64,000 nt of DNA. It comes from Notolepis coatsorum (taxonomy: Eukaryota > Chordata > Actinopteri > Aulopiformes > Paralepididae). The position numbers were made by a program, and so were the translations under genes. Positions 22,530 to 33,530 of the stretch are shown here, piece after piece. The notes beneath the pieces are model-generated. The model was not told where the DNA came from and did not search any database. It saw only the letters and a list, made by a program, of their open reading frames with translations. Within the stretch, counting starts at the first letter, position 1; the number at the start of each line of letters is the position of its first letter. The stretch lies in NCBI GenBank assembly GCA_963971535.1, contig OZ020588.1, positions 123,667,943 to 123,731,942 of the forward strand, in the 5' to 3' direction.

Positions 22530-22590
22530 GAGAACGAGCGAGCGAGAGAGGGAGAGAGAGAGATAGAGAGAGGGAGAGAGAGAGGGACCG
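22530..22590. repeat. GA-rich tract
   Basis: A GAGAGAG/GGGAGAGA run with minor interruptions. The frames through it are composition artefacts. Confidence 0.8.
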
Positions 22591-22972
22591 CGACGCAGGA
22601 GTGTGTGTAAATGTGTGTGCGCCGCAGGGATGGGTCTTCTCCCTGCAGTCGGGAATGCTCCATATCACTGTCAAAATATCTTTGCGCACGCTCCCACGCG
22701 CACGCCCGTATTCCGATCCATGCAATAATATTCACAGAGGTATATATTGTCATTTGAAACAAGTTACCAATGCATTGTCCCATGGGATTATGCCCCCCCA
22801 CGGCGAAATTAATTAGTATCCCCATCAATCTCTCTCTCTGTCTGCCAGTCACAGACTGTGTGGGTGACTGTCACTCAACGCGCTTATGGGCGGAGCCCAG
22901 CACAAACAGCATGAAATCCTGAGGTTGAAATGTTTTTGCTTTTGAGTACTTGATTAAAAATATAAAACAATG

Positions 22973-23246
22973 GTGCGGCCGGGTAGCGCAGCGGACTACG
23001 CGTCTGTCTACCACCACAGAGACAGTAGGATCTAATCCAGCTGCGGTACCTCCGGCTTGGTTGGCCCTCCATACTGACACAATTGGCAGTGTCAGCGGTG
23101 TCCGCCCTCCCAGACCGACGGTAGGGGGTAGAGTGCGCAACGACCAGGAAGGGGATTGGGAATTGGCATAACGACTAACATTGGGATGGGAGAAAAACGG
23201 AAAAAGGAGAGGAAAAAAGATAATACAAAAAAAAAATATATATATA
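22973..23246 (+). mobile_element. tRNA-derived SINE with 12-bp target duplication
   Basis: The head GTGCGGCCGGGTAGCGCAGC contains a polymerase III A-box, and GGATCTAATCC is a weakened B-box. The body has ACACAATTGGCAGT, then GACGGTAGGGGGTA, CGACCAGGAAGGGGATTGGG and a GGGATGGGAGAAAAACGG tail. It ends in A-rich and TA repeats. The duplication TATAAAACAATG is present at 22,961-22,972 and 23,247-23,258. The same body and tail occur at 61,043-61,462 (reverse), and a tail fragment at 23,550-23,640 (reverse). Confidence 0.9.
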
Positions 23247-23549
23247 TATAAAACAATGCATTTTTTTAAAAGAAACTTTACAGATGTGTTCCATAGACTC
23301 CCAGGAATTGTGTAAAGTTGCCCAAATAGTGCAAGGAATAGCAATGCATGGGACCTTTAATATTTTTTTTGCTTCATTATTACTCATTTTACCTCAGCAA
23401 TGTATGCCTTGGTCGATGATAAAGTAGCCTAAAGTCTAATGCACACAGCAGGCGTTTTTTGCCAGGCGACCGATTTTTTTAAACCAGGCGATCGATAGAA
23501 TGTAATCGCTTCCATTGTTATGAATGAGAGAACCCACACAGCAGGAGAT

Positions 23550-23640
23550 TTCCTTTTTTTTTATCTACTTTTTCTCCCATTTTTTTCTATTTTTCTCCCA
23601 TCCCAATTTCGTATTGTCCAATTCTACCCTCAAGGGCCCA
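23550..23640 (-). mobile_element. SINE tail fragment
   Basis: The reverse-strand tail of the same SINE family (TTTTTCTCCCATCCCAAT on the plus strand) is preceded by a T-rich run. Only the last ~70 bp are present. Confidence 0.6.
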
Positions 23641-23649
23641 TTTCATGTA

Positions 23650-24018
23650 TGCACGAGGAGACATAATAATGATAATTTAGCATTGATTTCAGGAAGATTC
23701 GATAATCAGGCGAAAAATGACAACGTGATAAGTGGATTCCACTAAAACGCTATTTTCGCGTCTTTTTCCTGGAATTACTCAAAAGCACCCAGACTATATT
23801 CATATTCAAAACGGTATAAAACGGAAATGCACGGATGAAAAAATTATGGTTTTTGCATGTTGACTGGAAGCAACTCACTGACAATCGACAGTATTATTAG
23901 ATCCATAGCTATAATATAAAATATAGGTTTAGCTCTACAAACAAGGTGAGTGTTTACATGGGGTTAATGGACGGCAAGGCCAGATGCACTTCCCGGAAGG
24001 GGCATGGCACCCAATGTG
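23650..24018 (+). mobile_element. piggyBac-like element, right part
   Basis: It ends TGGCACCCAATGTG followed by TTAA (24,019-24,022), the inverse of the CACGTTGAGTGCCA start at 19,821 with three mismatches. Its interior repeats blocks already present at 20,430-20,650 (CGAAAAATGACAACGTG, AAAACGGAAAT, AGCTATAAT), so it is more likely the end of a second, left-truncated copy than the far end of the first. Confidence 0.65.
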
Positions 24019-24022
24019 TTAA

Positions 24023-25638
24023 TATGGGCGTCGCTGTTCACACCAGCCACGCGCGGGCGGGTGACTCGTGGGCGTGAATCGAATTTCTTCGCTTTGGTTG
24101 GATTCAAAGGCGTGCGCCACGTGCATTTTCACAGAAATACACTCAATATCTGCATTATTACCACACATATAGATGTTGTTCAACCAGCTAATGTGTCTGT
24201 ATCTTTCCCAATACAAATAAACCATACTTTAGTCACACTGATTGCATCATTATAAAATGAATTCTAACATTCTAATTACTTAGATAATAACTGGTTATAC
24301 ATGCAAAATGGACAATAGAACACTGGAACTGGAAATCTTAAAAAAATCTTCAAACAGGGACTGACTTCATAGACTAGGCATTTACAGCTGTTCCAGTGTG
24401 CGCAAGCATCAAGGGGGCAAAAGGAAATGTAATCCTGGTCAGAACAACGGGGCAGACTACAATATATTTGCATTTGTTAGCCATGCTAGCGATCTAAACA
24501 AACAATCCATGCCAAAGCAAGATATGTAAAAGGTGAAAGACTCACACTCACAGCCATGCTGATTTGGCAAAATGACATTCAGCCGTTTCTCCATCGAGCC
24601 CTGTTGTACTTTTTTAAAACAGCAGCTAAAGCAGGTAGGGGGCGACTTAGTCACGTGACTCAGTTGGTATTGCTGATTTGGTCGAACATGGTATGTTTGT
24701 ATACAGCGAACAGGTCTATATGTATACTTGGACATGAACATGGACTGAGAATAGATTGTAGGTTTAACATTCAGCCGAGAGCTGCTCTACCATTAAGAGC
24801 TGCATTATGTTCACCCACACAACTGCCAACAGCAAAGGAAAGCTGATGTTGCTAGATTTCAAAGACACATAAACATGCATACACATTACACACACATGCG
24901 CACACACACAAGCATACGCACTCACATACATGCTTAGTTTACACCCCCTGCACGCTCTATCTCTCTCTCTCACACACACTTAAAACACTGCAGGGGTTTC
25001 TGATTAAATCCGATCTTTAGATAGGATTCGATCAGTTTGCGGTTCTTCAAGCCATCCAAAGCCTGGTCCTGCTGTGTTAGTAGATGGGTTTCCCCCCACG
25101 CCTCAGAGAGCACTTCCCAGATTGATTATGTCATAACGCATCTCATAAGAAGCAGATTTCAAGCCTGTCTCTCTCTCTGGATATATACTTTAAGCCTAGA
25201 CACGTGTTAAGAAATATGTTTGTACACATGTACAGTATACAATAAAATGGTGGGATCCTGCCACTGTAAACAAAAACAACAAACAGTAACTTCTCAGGTA
25301 GCTGTCCTGCTGTTCCATGTTCAATGTTCATCTCAGAATACCCCCCTCACACACACACACATACCGTAATTCCTCTAATAGTAACCCCCGGCTTGTATTT
25401 GTTTCAACTGTAGCGGATACCAGGCTTGTATTAGGAGGAGGCATGTATAAGAGAGAGGCCTATATTTTCAAACAGATCATAATGAATAAATCAACATTTT
25501 GTGTCAGTTTGAACCCAGTAAAATGTACTGGGTTCATTTATTGAAACCAAGTACTGTATGAAATACGGTAGTAAACAGTGCAATTACAGGTGGTCAAAAA
25601 AAGTTAAATAAAGTAAAATAGTGCAATCACAATACTGG

Positions 25639-25698
<60 letters not shown>

Positions 25699-25871
25699 TT
25701 CGTTTTATACAATTCTGAGGTAGGCTTACTCTCTTGGTAAACATTAACACCATACCATTATATGGTATTTACTGCACAGCCAGGCCAGCATATAACAACA
25801 ATAACAAAATATACCCGGCTTGTATTAGGAGGCCGGCTTATAATTTCTTAGCTCAACAGCGCACCCGGTCA
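24023..25871. other. No gene recognised; small repeats
   Basis: A TAATAATAA microsatellite lies at 25,640-25,696. Two pieces of a CCCGGCTTGTATTAGGAGG-type repeat (about 25,387-25,450 and 25,815-25,850) bracket it. The frames here show no recognisable domain. Confidence 0.45.
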
Positions 25872-25875
25872 TTAA

Positions 25876-26780
25876 CACTTTGAGAGCCACTCACGGCTAA
25901 ACTCGTGTTTACGATAGTTACGTTGAAAGCCACTCACAAGATTTCTCGGAATTATTATTATTTTTTTTTTTAGCGATCTGAAATCATATTGCATCACGCG
26001 AGCCTACCCTAGCCTACCCAAGGGCCGCCGGCGATCAGATGTGAAAAAAGCGCCACCTATCGTCTCCCAGATGGTAAATCACCCTTTTGGAATGGACTCA
26101 ATGAAAATGGATGGGGGAAAAAAAATATTCCAGTCCACAGTTTCCAGTCCACTGATGCAGCCGGAGTTACCAGAGTTCATTCTGGATCCTCTGAGCCCCG
26201 CGGATCATGAGTTCTACTGTATACATGTTAGATCTATACACTTATTGATTTTTTTGAATGGTGATCAGGAATTGGAATATACCATTTGGATACCATCTGA
26301 TGTCAGGTAAGGAATCTATGTTATCAGTGTTAGGATAATCAGACTCGTTTTCGAGGAGATATAAGCTTTTTTGTGATATGTGCTCTATCTGTTTCACACA
26401 AAATTCATGAAGAAATGAAATCAGCTATTATCAGCGTGCGGCTCGAACGTGCGTGCGTGCACGTATAATATTGATCATCTAGCGTTTATTTGAAAACGAT
26501 TCATAAATAGGCCGACAAATATCAACGTTCTGGAATATTCCAGTAAAAGGCGATTATCACAGAATGGACTGTTTTTCACCTGAAAACGGGTGCTTTTCAA
26601 AATGCTCTCAAACGGAAATGAAGCGACAAAAAAACAATCTGCCTTGACAACACTGACTGGAAAATGATTATTTGATAAGCGACGGGCAGATTAGACACAT
26701 AGCCATAATTTTAAACATAGATTAGGCGATATATTAAATTTTTTGCCAGGCCATTGTTTCTAGTTGTGGCGGCGGCGCGG
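25876..26780 (+). mobile_element. piggyBac-like element, right end missing
   Basis: TTAA (25,872-25,875) is followed by CACTTTGAGAGCCACTCACG. The terminus is echoed again about 55 bp in (GTTGAAAGCCACTCAC). Interior blocks match the 19,821 element (CCTATCGTCTCCCAGATGG, GATCAGGAATTGGAATA, GCGACGGGCAGATTAG). No right terminus with TTAA is found. The 89-residue frame inside is not a transposase. Confidence 0.65.
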
Positions 26781-27266
26781 CGCGATAGTTAGATAACCTA
26801 GGTGGGTGGGGAACAACCAGGATTTCACTGTCTGCGACAGAGTTGGAGAACTATCTGACTCTCTCTCTCTCCCTCACGCGGATCACACACACACAATGGA
26901 GCCGTGCTGCCGCATGTGATTGGTGGAGGCGGGACCAGGCGATACAACTGATTGACAGCGGAGGCGGCGAATGGAATGGTAGATGAATGAATGAATGAAA
27001 ACTTTATTTAACAGATTGCAGAATGGGTACAATACTAGATGGCACTCAGATGCAGAATAACAGCCAGGCACTGAGCCAGGTAGTGAGGGACTCGGGAGAG
27101 ATACAGTAGAGCGAAAGTCAATTAACGTTGATGTCAAGATGGACAGTGGAAGAAAGAGAAAGGGTGGAGGAGAGAGGGATAAAACAAAGAAAAAGAGAGA
27201 TGCTGCTAAATCCGGCAACATTTATCAAATGTTTTCTTGCACCAAGGTCAAGGAACCAGCAGGTTA
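26781..27266. other. Flank of the nested retrotransposon block
   Basis: It contains a reversed LINE-tail copy (26,982-27,045: ATGAATGAATGAA, then ACTTTATTTAACAGATTGCA). No gene is recognised. It ends at the GTCAG target site of element C. Confidence 0.5.
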
Positions 27267-27271
27267 GTCAG

Positions 27272-29358
27272 TGTAAAGTGTCACAGCCAACTAGTGACAC
27301 TGGTTATTATGACATCCTGCTCTTATATATGATTATGGGGAATGTCTGTAGATTCTTCCTGGACAATGGAATCAATGGAATCAATACAATATGTTTATTG
27401 TATATATTTGTTTTAAATCTAGGCATATGTTACTATAGGTGTCTAGATGTGATATGCATTCTGGCGGGTAAACGCCCAGTCAGAAAGAAATTGAGAAGAA
27501 ACACGTTATGTGTAAACACATGTGTAAACACATGTTAAGTGCCACAAGTCAACGAGTGACACTTTGTATAGTGTTTTTGTGTTTGTTGTGTATGATTGGA
27601 GCTATGTATGTGACCTGTATATTCTTTATACACTTTAAAACTATGTTACAGTTAATGTGCAGTCGGAATGGAGGCAGAAGTGCAGTCTCTGTTAGAGGGG
27701 GGGGGGGGATGTGCTTCTCTCTATCTGTGGCCTAGAGCTGAGAGCAAGTCGGCACATGTTAACCCTGTCCTGCCTGCATAGAGTAAAACCAATGATTGGT
27801 ACAGGTGTATTGTATATTTATATATATATACAATATATACAATGCAATATACAATATATATTGTATGTTGTATATAGTACAGGTATATTGTGTATTGTAG
27901 GAACACAGGCCATTCTCTTCTGCCCAACATGCAGTAAAGGAGTCACTCCCAGGAATGCGGCCATAGAGACAGCGTCTGCAGCTGCTCTACACAATGAAAA
28001 ACAGCAGGTTGGCACACCCTGCGTAGAGTAGACAATGATAGGTACAAGTATGTGCATATATATGTGTACACTGTATACTATATATATATGTACTGTATTA
28101 TACATGTATGTGTATCTGTATATATCTGTAGTATGTGTTGGGCTATGTACTATATACTCATGCACGAAGTGTGAATTGCTTTCACTTCAATACTGTTTGG
28201 CCACTAAGGAATGTAAAAACAACCTTGGGGCCTCTGGCCTCTGCTAGTAACGAATAGGGATTTTCCAGCACAAGGTAGTCGGTTGCTCAGGTTACTGTGA
28301 CGAATACAGGGGGAGGAGAATTCATCGGTGTGTAGTGTACGTTGGTTGGCTAGTGAAGTGACATCGCCGTGAGGTCACTGTTTTTAGACCAATAGCAATG
28401 TGATGCCGGATCAATATAAAAGTGACTGCTCCAGCCTCGGAGCACAGATTTGAAGATTTTCAGAGTTTCCATAGCAGGCACAAGCCGTGTCAGGCCATTG
28501 CGATCTTAGAAGATAGGATGTTTTGTTTTATATAATCGTTTAAACTGTAATGGATATTTCCAATACAGTCTTTTTTGTAACTTCATTGAAATAAAGAGTG
28601 TTTTTTTTAATTATCTTTTGAGTCCTTGGACTGATTTTTGGAGCCAGCAATGTGCCACGATGCCGGCCGACGCCATGAGTTCCTATTGATGGTGACTATA
28701 AATGTACTGTAACCTAATACAGATTGAATCAATTGACTGGTTAATGCTTTTCAGCTAAAAGATATATTATATATATATATATATGCTATGTACTGTATAA
28801 ATAATATACATGACAATGTTTGCTGTTTGCGGGTTCCGGTATCTCTGTGTCCGACGAACTCTGTCGAGTTATGTGGGAAATCGATCCGTCTAAATCACTG
28901 CAGGATTTGGATGGTCGATCCCGCTGGCGGAGGAGGAGGACAGGAGGTGCTGGGGCGTGCAAACAATGATTACGTGTTAGTACAGTGGTAATACGTATTA
29001 ACAAAGTAGTAATACAACCGAGCTTTCAAATGAGCAGTATTACAAGTCCTTTCGTAAAATTATGATAATGATGATGGTAATAATAATAATATAATATGTT
29101 TATTATAGGCATATAAGAGTTCTCCTAGACAATACATTCGGTTTATTACAAACAAGAAGAGATTAACAACTCTTCATGATTACATTTCATATCAACTGGA
29201 TATAACTAGACCAGTGACTTGAAGTAATCTAGACAGAAATAGTAATTGACTCGAGAACTTGGCGAGTTTAGCACCTCGCCGGGGGATATCGAGCGGCCAC
29301 GGGTTTATATCTCGAGTAGGTGATTGAGATATATAGAGACTACCTGTAGCTCTTAACA
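27272..29358 (+). repeat. Element C left LTR
   Basis: A 2,087-bp LTR with TG...CA ends. It carries CCAAT (28,389), TATAAAAG (28,415) and AATAAA (28,590) followed by a GT/T-rich stretch, so U3 is about 1.15 kb, R about 0.17 kb and U5 about 0.75 kb. Short TA-rich and GTAA-type direct repeats occur in U3 and U5. The small frames inside have no recognisable domain. Confidence 0.94.
28388..28600 (+). promoter_or_regulatory. Element C promoter and polyadenylation signal
   Basis: Ordered CCAAT, TATAAAAG (28,415-28,422) and, about 170 bp downstream, AATAAA (28,590-28,595) plus a T-rich downstream element. The same set recurs in the right LTR (50,282 and about 50,457). This is standard retroviral-type LTR control for RNA polymerase II start and 3' end formation. 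Confidence 0.75.
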
Positions 29359-29380
29359 TGGCGTCCCTTGGGTTAGGGCT
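29359..29380 (+). other. Element C primer-binding site (tRNA-Asn-like)
   Basis: TGGCGTCCCTTGGGTTAGGG starts at the base after the LTR. It matches the complement of a vertebrate tRNA-Asn 3' end (TGGCGTCCCTGGGT) with one extra T and then further mismatches. The position is firm; the tRNA assignment is inferred. Confidence 0.6.
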
Positions 29381-30359
29381 GAGATCGGTAAGATAACAGC
29401 CAAAATAAAATAAAATTGAAATATTGAAAAACGGAGAACCGAGCTTTAGAATACACCAGACAAAGGATATTGATCTGTATGGCCCTCGGTGGAAAGCAGT
29501 GGCAAATTAAAGGCATCTGCATAGTGGGGGCATTGCTGGTGGAGCGGTTGAGGCCGCAAAATTGGATTAAAGAAAAAGAAAGTAAAGAAAACCCTCTCTC
29601 TAAAATGTCTGGCAGTTTAGAGAGACATCAGCGCAGCCATACAGGCTGGCAGCGCCGGCTAATAAGCTGGTGCTAACTGGAGGCTAGGGAGGGGGTAGGC
29701 GCCCCGAACCTTAGCTTCCAACAGGCGGCGGTGGGACTGCGAAGTCCCGAGGGCACGTTAAAATATGTTATATAGTGCTGGGGAGTTACTGAATGGCCCC
29801 CGTGTCTGATGAGGTATGAATCAACATACCACCGTGGTACCGTCTAGTCGGCGTGTGTGTCGCACGTAAGTGTGGGGGCAACACGTGGTACGTGGATGAC
29901 AGTCCACACCTAGCAGAAGTGCACGGGCACCTCTGTGAACAGGCAAGGCGGGTGAAAACGGTCAAAGTTTCCATACCCAAAGCAAAGTGGGGTGGGGATC
30001 AGACCGTCGGTTCTTACCTGGGTGGCTAACAACCACTACGGGGTCTAGGATCGCTATCGACTGGGTCACCTGCCGGTCAGATCGCATATGGCAGTAAGAC
30101 CATGGGAATGGCCGCCGCGTTCGGCTCAATGTACAGTCAGGCCACTATAAGCTGAAACCGAATGAGTTAGTAAGCGAGTAGTGTTTCTGTGATCGGTGTT
30201 TTTGAAAAGAAAATGCCGGGAAGCAGAAAGCTAAGGCTTGTCGGTCCAGAGGAGTCTGGATTGTAAAGCCTAGGGGTGGAAAGGGAGGTTCTAGCCTGGA
30301 ACTGCGCCCGTAAGGGAGGTTCAAAGGGTCTAAGTGTACAGGAGGCTACATAGCCCTAG
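29381..30359 (+). other. Element C leader, unique part
   Basis: About 1 kb of untranslated leader with only short frames and several ATGs. No known packaging element or splice site can be assigned by eye. Confidence 0.5.
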
Positions 30360-31130
30360 CCCACTGGAACACGGGCTGACAAGCCAGGAGCGAACTGAAT
30401 GCTAACTGGATGGCTACCTAGCCCGAGGCTATGTGAGGCTGCCAAAACGGCGTCCACAGGAATGCAGGCTAACTAGCCACGAGGGAACTGAATGCTAACT
30501 GGATGGCTACCTAGCCCGAGGCTACGTGAGTCTGCCAAAACGGCGTCCACAGGAATGCAGGCTAACTAGCCACGAGCGAACTGAATGCTAACTGGATGGC
30601 TACCTAGCCCGAGGCTACGTGAGGCTGCCAAAACGGCGTCCACAGGAATGCAGGCTAACTAGCCACGAGCGAACTGAATGCTAACTGGATGGCTACCTAG
30701 CCGGAGGCTACGTGAGGCTGCCAAAACGGCGTCCACAGGAATGCAGGCTAACTAGCCACAAGCGAACTGAATGCTAACTGGATGGCTACCTAGCCCGAGG
30801 CTACGTGAGGCTGCCAAAACGGCGTCCACAGGAATGCAGGCTAACTAGCCACGAGCGAACTGAATGCTAACTGGATGGCTACCTAGCCGGAGGCTACGTG
30901 AGGCTGCCAAAACGGCGTCCACAGGAATGCAGGCTAACTAGCCACAAGCGAACTGAATGCTAACTGGATGGCTACCTAGCCCGAGGCTACGTGAGGCTGC
31001 CAAAACGGCGTCCACAGGAATGCAGGCTAACTAGCCACAAGCGAACTGAATGCTAACTGGATGGCTACCTAGCCCGAGGCTACGTGAGGCTGCCAAAACG
31101 CCGTCCACAGGAATGCAGGCTAACAAGCCA
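30360..31130 (+). repeat. 93-bp tandem array in the element C leader
   Basis: The marker AAAACGGCGTCCACAGGAAT recurs eight times at exactly 93-bp spacing (30,444; 30,537; 30,630; 30,723; 30,816; 30,909; 31,002; 31,095, the last with one change). Units are nearly identical and contain GGCTAACTAGCC. All three plus-strand frames are closed in every unit, so the array is non-coding despite a period divisible by three. Degenerate shorter units continue to about 31,320. Confidence 0.97.
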
Positions 31131-31319
31131 AGAGTGAATTGATGGCTAACTAGCCAAGAGCTAACTAGCTCCCCACAGGCTAACAAGCCAAGAGTGAATT
31201 GACGGCTAACAAGCCAGAGCTAACTGGAGATGAGCTGGAACTAGCCAGACGAAAGCTAACTAGCTCACCACAGGCTAACAAAGCCAGGAGCTAACAGCAG
31301 GCTAAATAGCCGGAGCTAG

Positions 31320-31735
31320 CAACCAACGCTAGCTCAAGAGAAGCTAGCACAAGAGAAGCTAGCACAGCAGACGCTAACTCAAGAGAAGCTAGCACAGCAG
31401 ACGCTAGCTCAGAAGAAGATGGCGCAGGAGGAGTTAGCTCAAGAGAAGCTAGCACAACAGATGCTAGCACATCAGACGCTAGCTCAAGAGAAGCTAGCAC
31501 AACAGATGCTAGCACATCTGATGCTAGCTCAAGAGAAGCTAGCACAACAGATGCTAGCACGGAAGATGCTAGCACGGAAGACGCTAGCACAGCAGATGCT
31601 AGTGCAAGAGACGCTAGCTCAGGAGGAGCTGGCGCAGCTGATGCTAGCTCAAGAGAAGCTAGCACAAGAGATGCTAGCACGGAAGACGCTAGCACAACAG
31701 ATGCTAGAGACGCTAGTTCAGGAGGAGCTGGCGTA
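31320..31735 (+). repeat. 15-bp repeat array coding for a pentapeptide repeat
   Basis: Units of the GCTAGCACAACAGAT / GCTAGCTCAAGAGAA type recur through about 400 bp. Read in the gag frame they give LAQQM and LAQEK pentapeptides. The array is also open on the reverse strand (31,291-31,770), which is a symmetry artefact of the GCTAGC core. Confidence 0.93.
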
Positions 31736-32039
31736 CAGAAACCGGACAGTCTGTCCCTCGGGAACACCAAGGGAAGCAGTGAGTCACTCAGACCAGAGGG
31801 CTCAAATTACATGGCCCCGGTCAGGACAAGGAAGGATATATGAGGAAACAGGCCGAACACTGCCTGCTCCCACTTCCATGTATATGGATAAGAGGGCTCC
31901 GCCCTCAATGAGAGCCCCCTCTGGACACGAAATGGGAGAATATACACACAGGGGACACCTCCCGACACTGGGGGGATCAACCACACCAGGGCGAGATCAC
32001 TCCCTGCAGTGCATAAGCCCAGGACCACGTGTTCACGAG
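31419..32039 (+). pseudogene. Element C gag-like frame, 5' part (split by element A)
   Basis: The first in-frame ATG is at 31,419; the frame itself is open from 31,320. The N-terminal ~100 residues are LAQEK/LAQQM pentapeptide repeats, predicted to be strongly helical. About 105 residues of Pro/Arg/Ser/Thr-rich sequence without a recognised domain follow. At 32,039 the codon GAG is the last before element A. As it stands, translation would run 12 codons into the element A LTR and stop. The segment is exactly 207 codons. After element A and one copy of the ACGAG duplication, the same phase resumes at 44,749, so this is the N-terminal part of the protein continued there. Function is inferred as Gag only from position and context. 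Confidence 0.75.
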
Positions 32040-32102
32040 TATTACGTAACCATTGACTACAGGAAGGCTCGTTAACTTGTCAATGTTACACAATAAGGAG
32101 AC
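32040..32102 (-). repeat. Element A left (3') LTR, first fragment
   Basis: Starts TATTACGTAACC and is identical to the start of the right LTR at 44,376. It is cut at the BEL insertion after GGAGAC. Confidence 0.93.
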
Positions 32103-33436
32103 TGTAACTGAGGGGTACAATTCCCTGACTGTATTGATAAGTATGGTATCATTAAACCACTACCGCTTTATGTACTTTAATTACTGGCCATACAGTACAT
32201 GATATATAAATATGATGAACACTTCCCACAATAAATCGGTTCCACACAAAGTTATAATTAAGTATTTATTGCAGCAAAAGGTACATAATATACTTCTCTA
32301 TTATACTTTGAATGCACTTGTAAGGCAAAGGAATGTGCGTAGGCAAATCAATAATGAATGTCCATTCTCTGGTTAGGCAGGAGGTAATTATACAACCTGA
32401 ATCTTAGGGAATTATATCTATGGTGCACTGGTAATATATAGCGGGAGATACTGAAGGGTCCCCCTGGTTGTAAGCCAGCAGGGGTAGAGGATCTGTCGGT
32501 AGTAGAGAGTCTGGTCAACGATGACTAAGGAGACTCCAAGTACAGGAGACGATGCAATAGTCTCTTGATCCACAGACGAATACAGCTGTTCTCCGTAGAC
32601 TGTAGCTCCACAGTGAAGAAAGCTAGCCTGCCTCAGGCTCTCTGAGGCGCAGACTCGACGTGGCTCCTCACAGGGTAAATCCCACACACGTGTAGGCGTC
32701 GGCGATTCTCCGCTCCATAAATCACAGGACCAAAACAAATATAATCCAGCCGTAAATGGCTATGCAGTCGTCGGGTAGATTAATCCAGTGTACATGTCCA
32801 CACGATCCTCGTCTAGGTCTCCTCGGGTGAAAGCGCCATGAAAGCAGCCCAGCCTGGATAAGCACTCTAGCTGGTACGAGGAAGCGTTGGTGATGCTGGT
32901 CACTGTAGAACTTTAGCCGCACGATACACTATACACAAATAGACTATTACTGACTTAATAGAAATATGTCGCACTCGACGGTATAGCGACAAACTCTGAC
33001 AATTCAGTTATTAATTTGCACGCGGTCTCAATGCTCTATGGGCCAAACAGGCCATACTTCACCGCACGGAGTATCGTGGGTGAGGCTTCAACTTTAGTTC
33101 CTAAGTGCTTCTGTATTCACCTGCGCCATATTTATATGCACGGCGAACAATCTAGTGCCAGCCTCATTTCTGTCTCGTATTCTTGGGCAAGGCCGGGCAT
33201 GTACAGACATGTCTTGACGGTGGCTTTGAACCTGACTCTGGAGGCATGGCCCTGGCGCCTGTGGACCGCTGTCCAATAGGAGAATGAAATATTATGGTCT
33301 GTACTAGGCTAAAGGGATATTCCGTGTATATGTACAAGGAATATACAAGGGATATCAAAACGATATACAAATACTATGCAATATATATATCAATCAATAA
33401 ATATATATATTCGGTTTAATCTGATCCTTTGTAACA
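32103..33436 (-). repeat. BEL 3' LTR (left)
   Basis: Near-identical to 39,806-41,140. Small frames inside (for example 32,418-32,738) recur in the other LTR at 40,121-40,441 and are not separate genes. Confidence 0.95.
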
Positions 33437-33530
33437 GCCGCCTCCTAATTAGTCCCACCTAATTAGCTAAGCAGAGACAGATTAACCGCACTGTCCACTA
33501 CTCAATGTCTGTTGTGAGGGGTCGGGCAGT

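Noticed and set aside
22490..22852. Arg/Glu-rich and Ser/Leu-rich frames
   Set aside because: Artefacts of a GA-rich tract.
19817..24022. One single 4.2-kb piggyBac element
   Set aside because: The two ends match as a terminal pair, but both halves contain the same interior blocks, so two partial copies explain it better. Kept as two features.
27128..28247. Small frames in the element C LTR, repeated at 49,153-50,113
   Set aside because: They occur in both LTR copies and show no protein features. They were considered as an accessory gene, but composition and length argue against it.
30360..31130. CRISPR-like array
   Set aside because: The 93-bp units are contiguous with no unique spacers, inside a eukaryotic LTR element; it is a tandem satellite.
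31291..31770. 159-residue minus-strand frame of Leu-Ala-Ser repeats
   Set aside because: Mirror of the plus-strand coding repeat; GCTAGC is self-complementary, so both strands stay open. The plus frame continues into the rest of gag.
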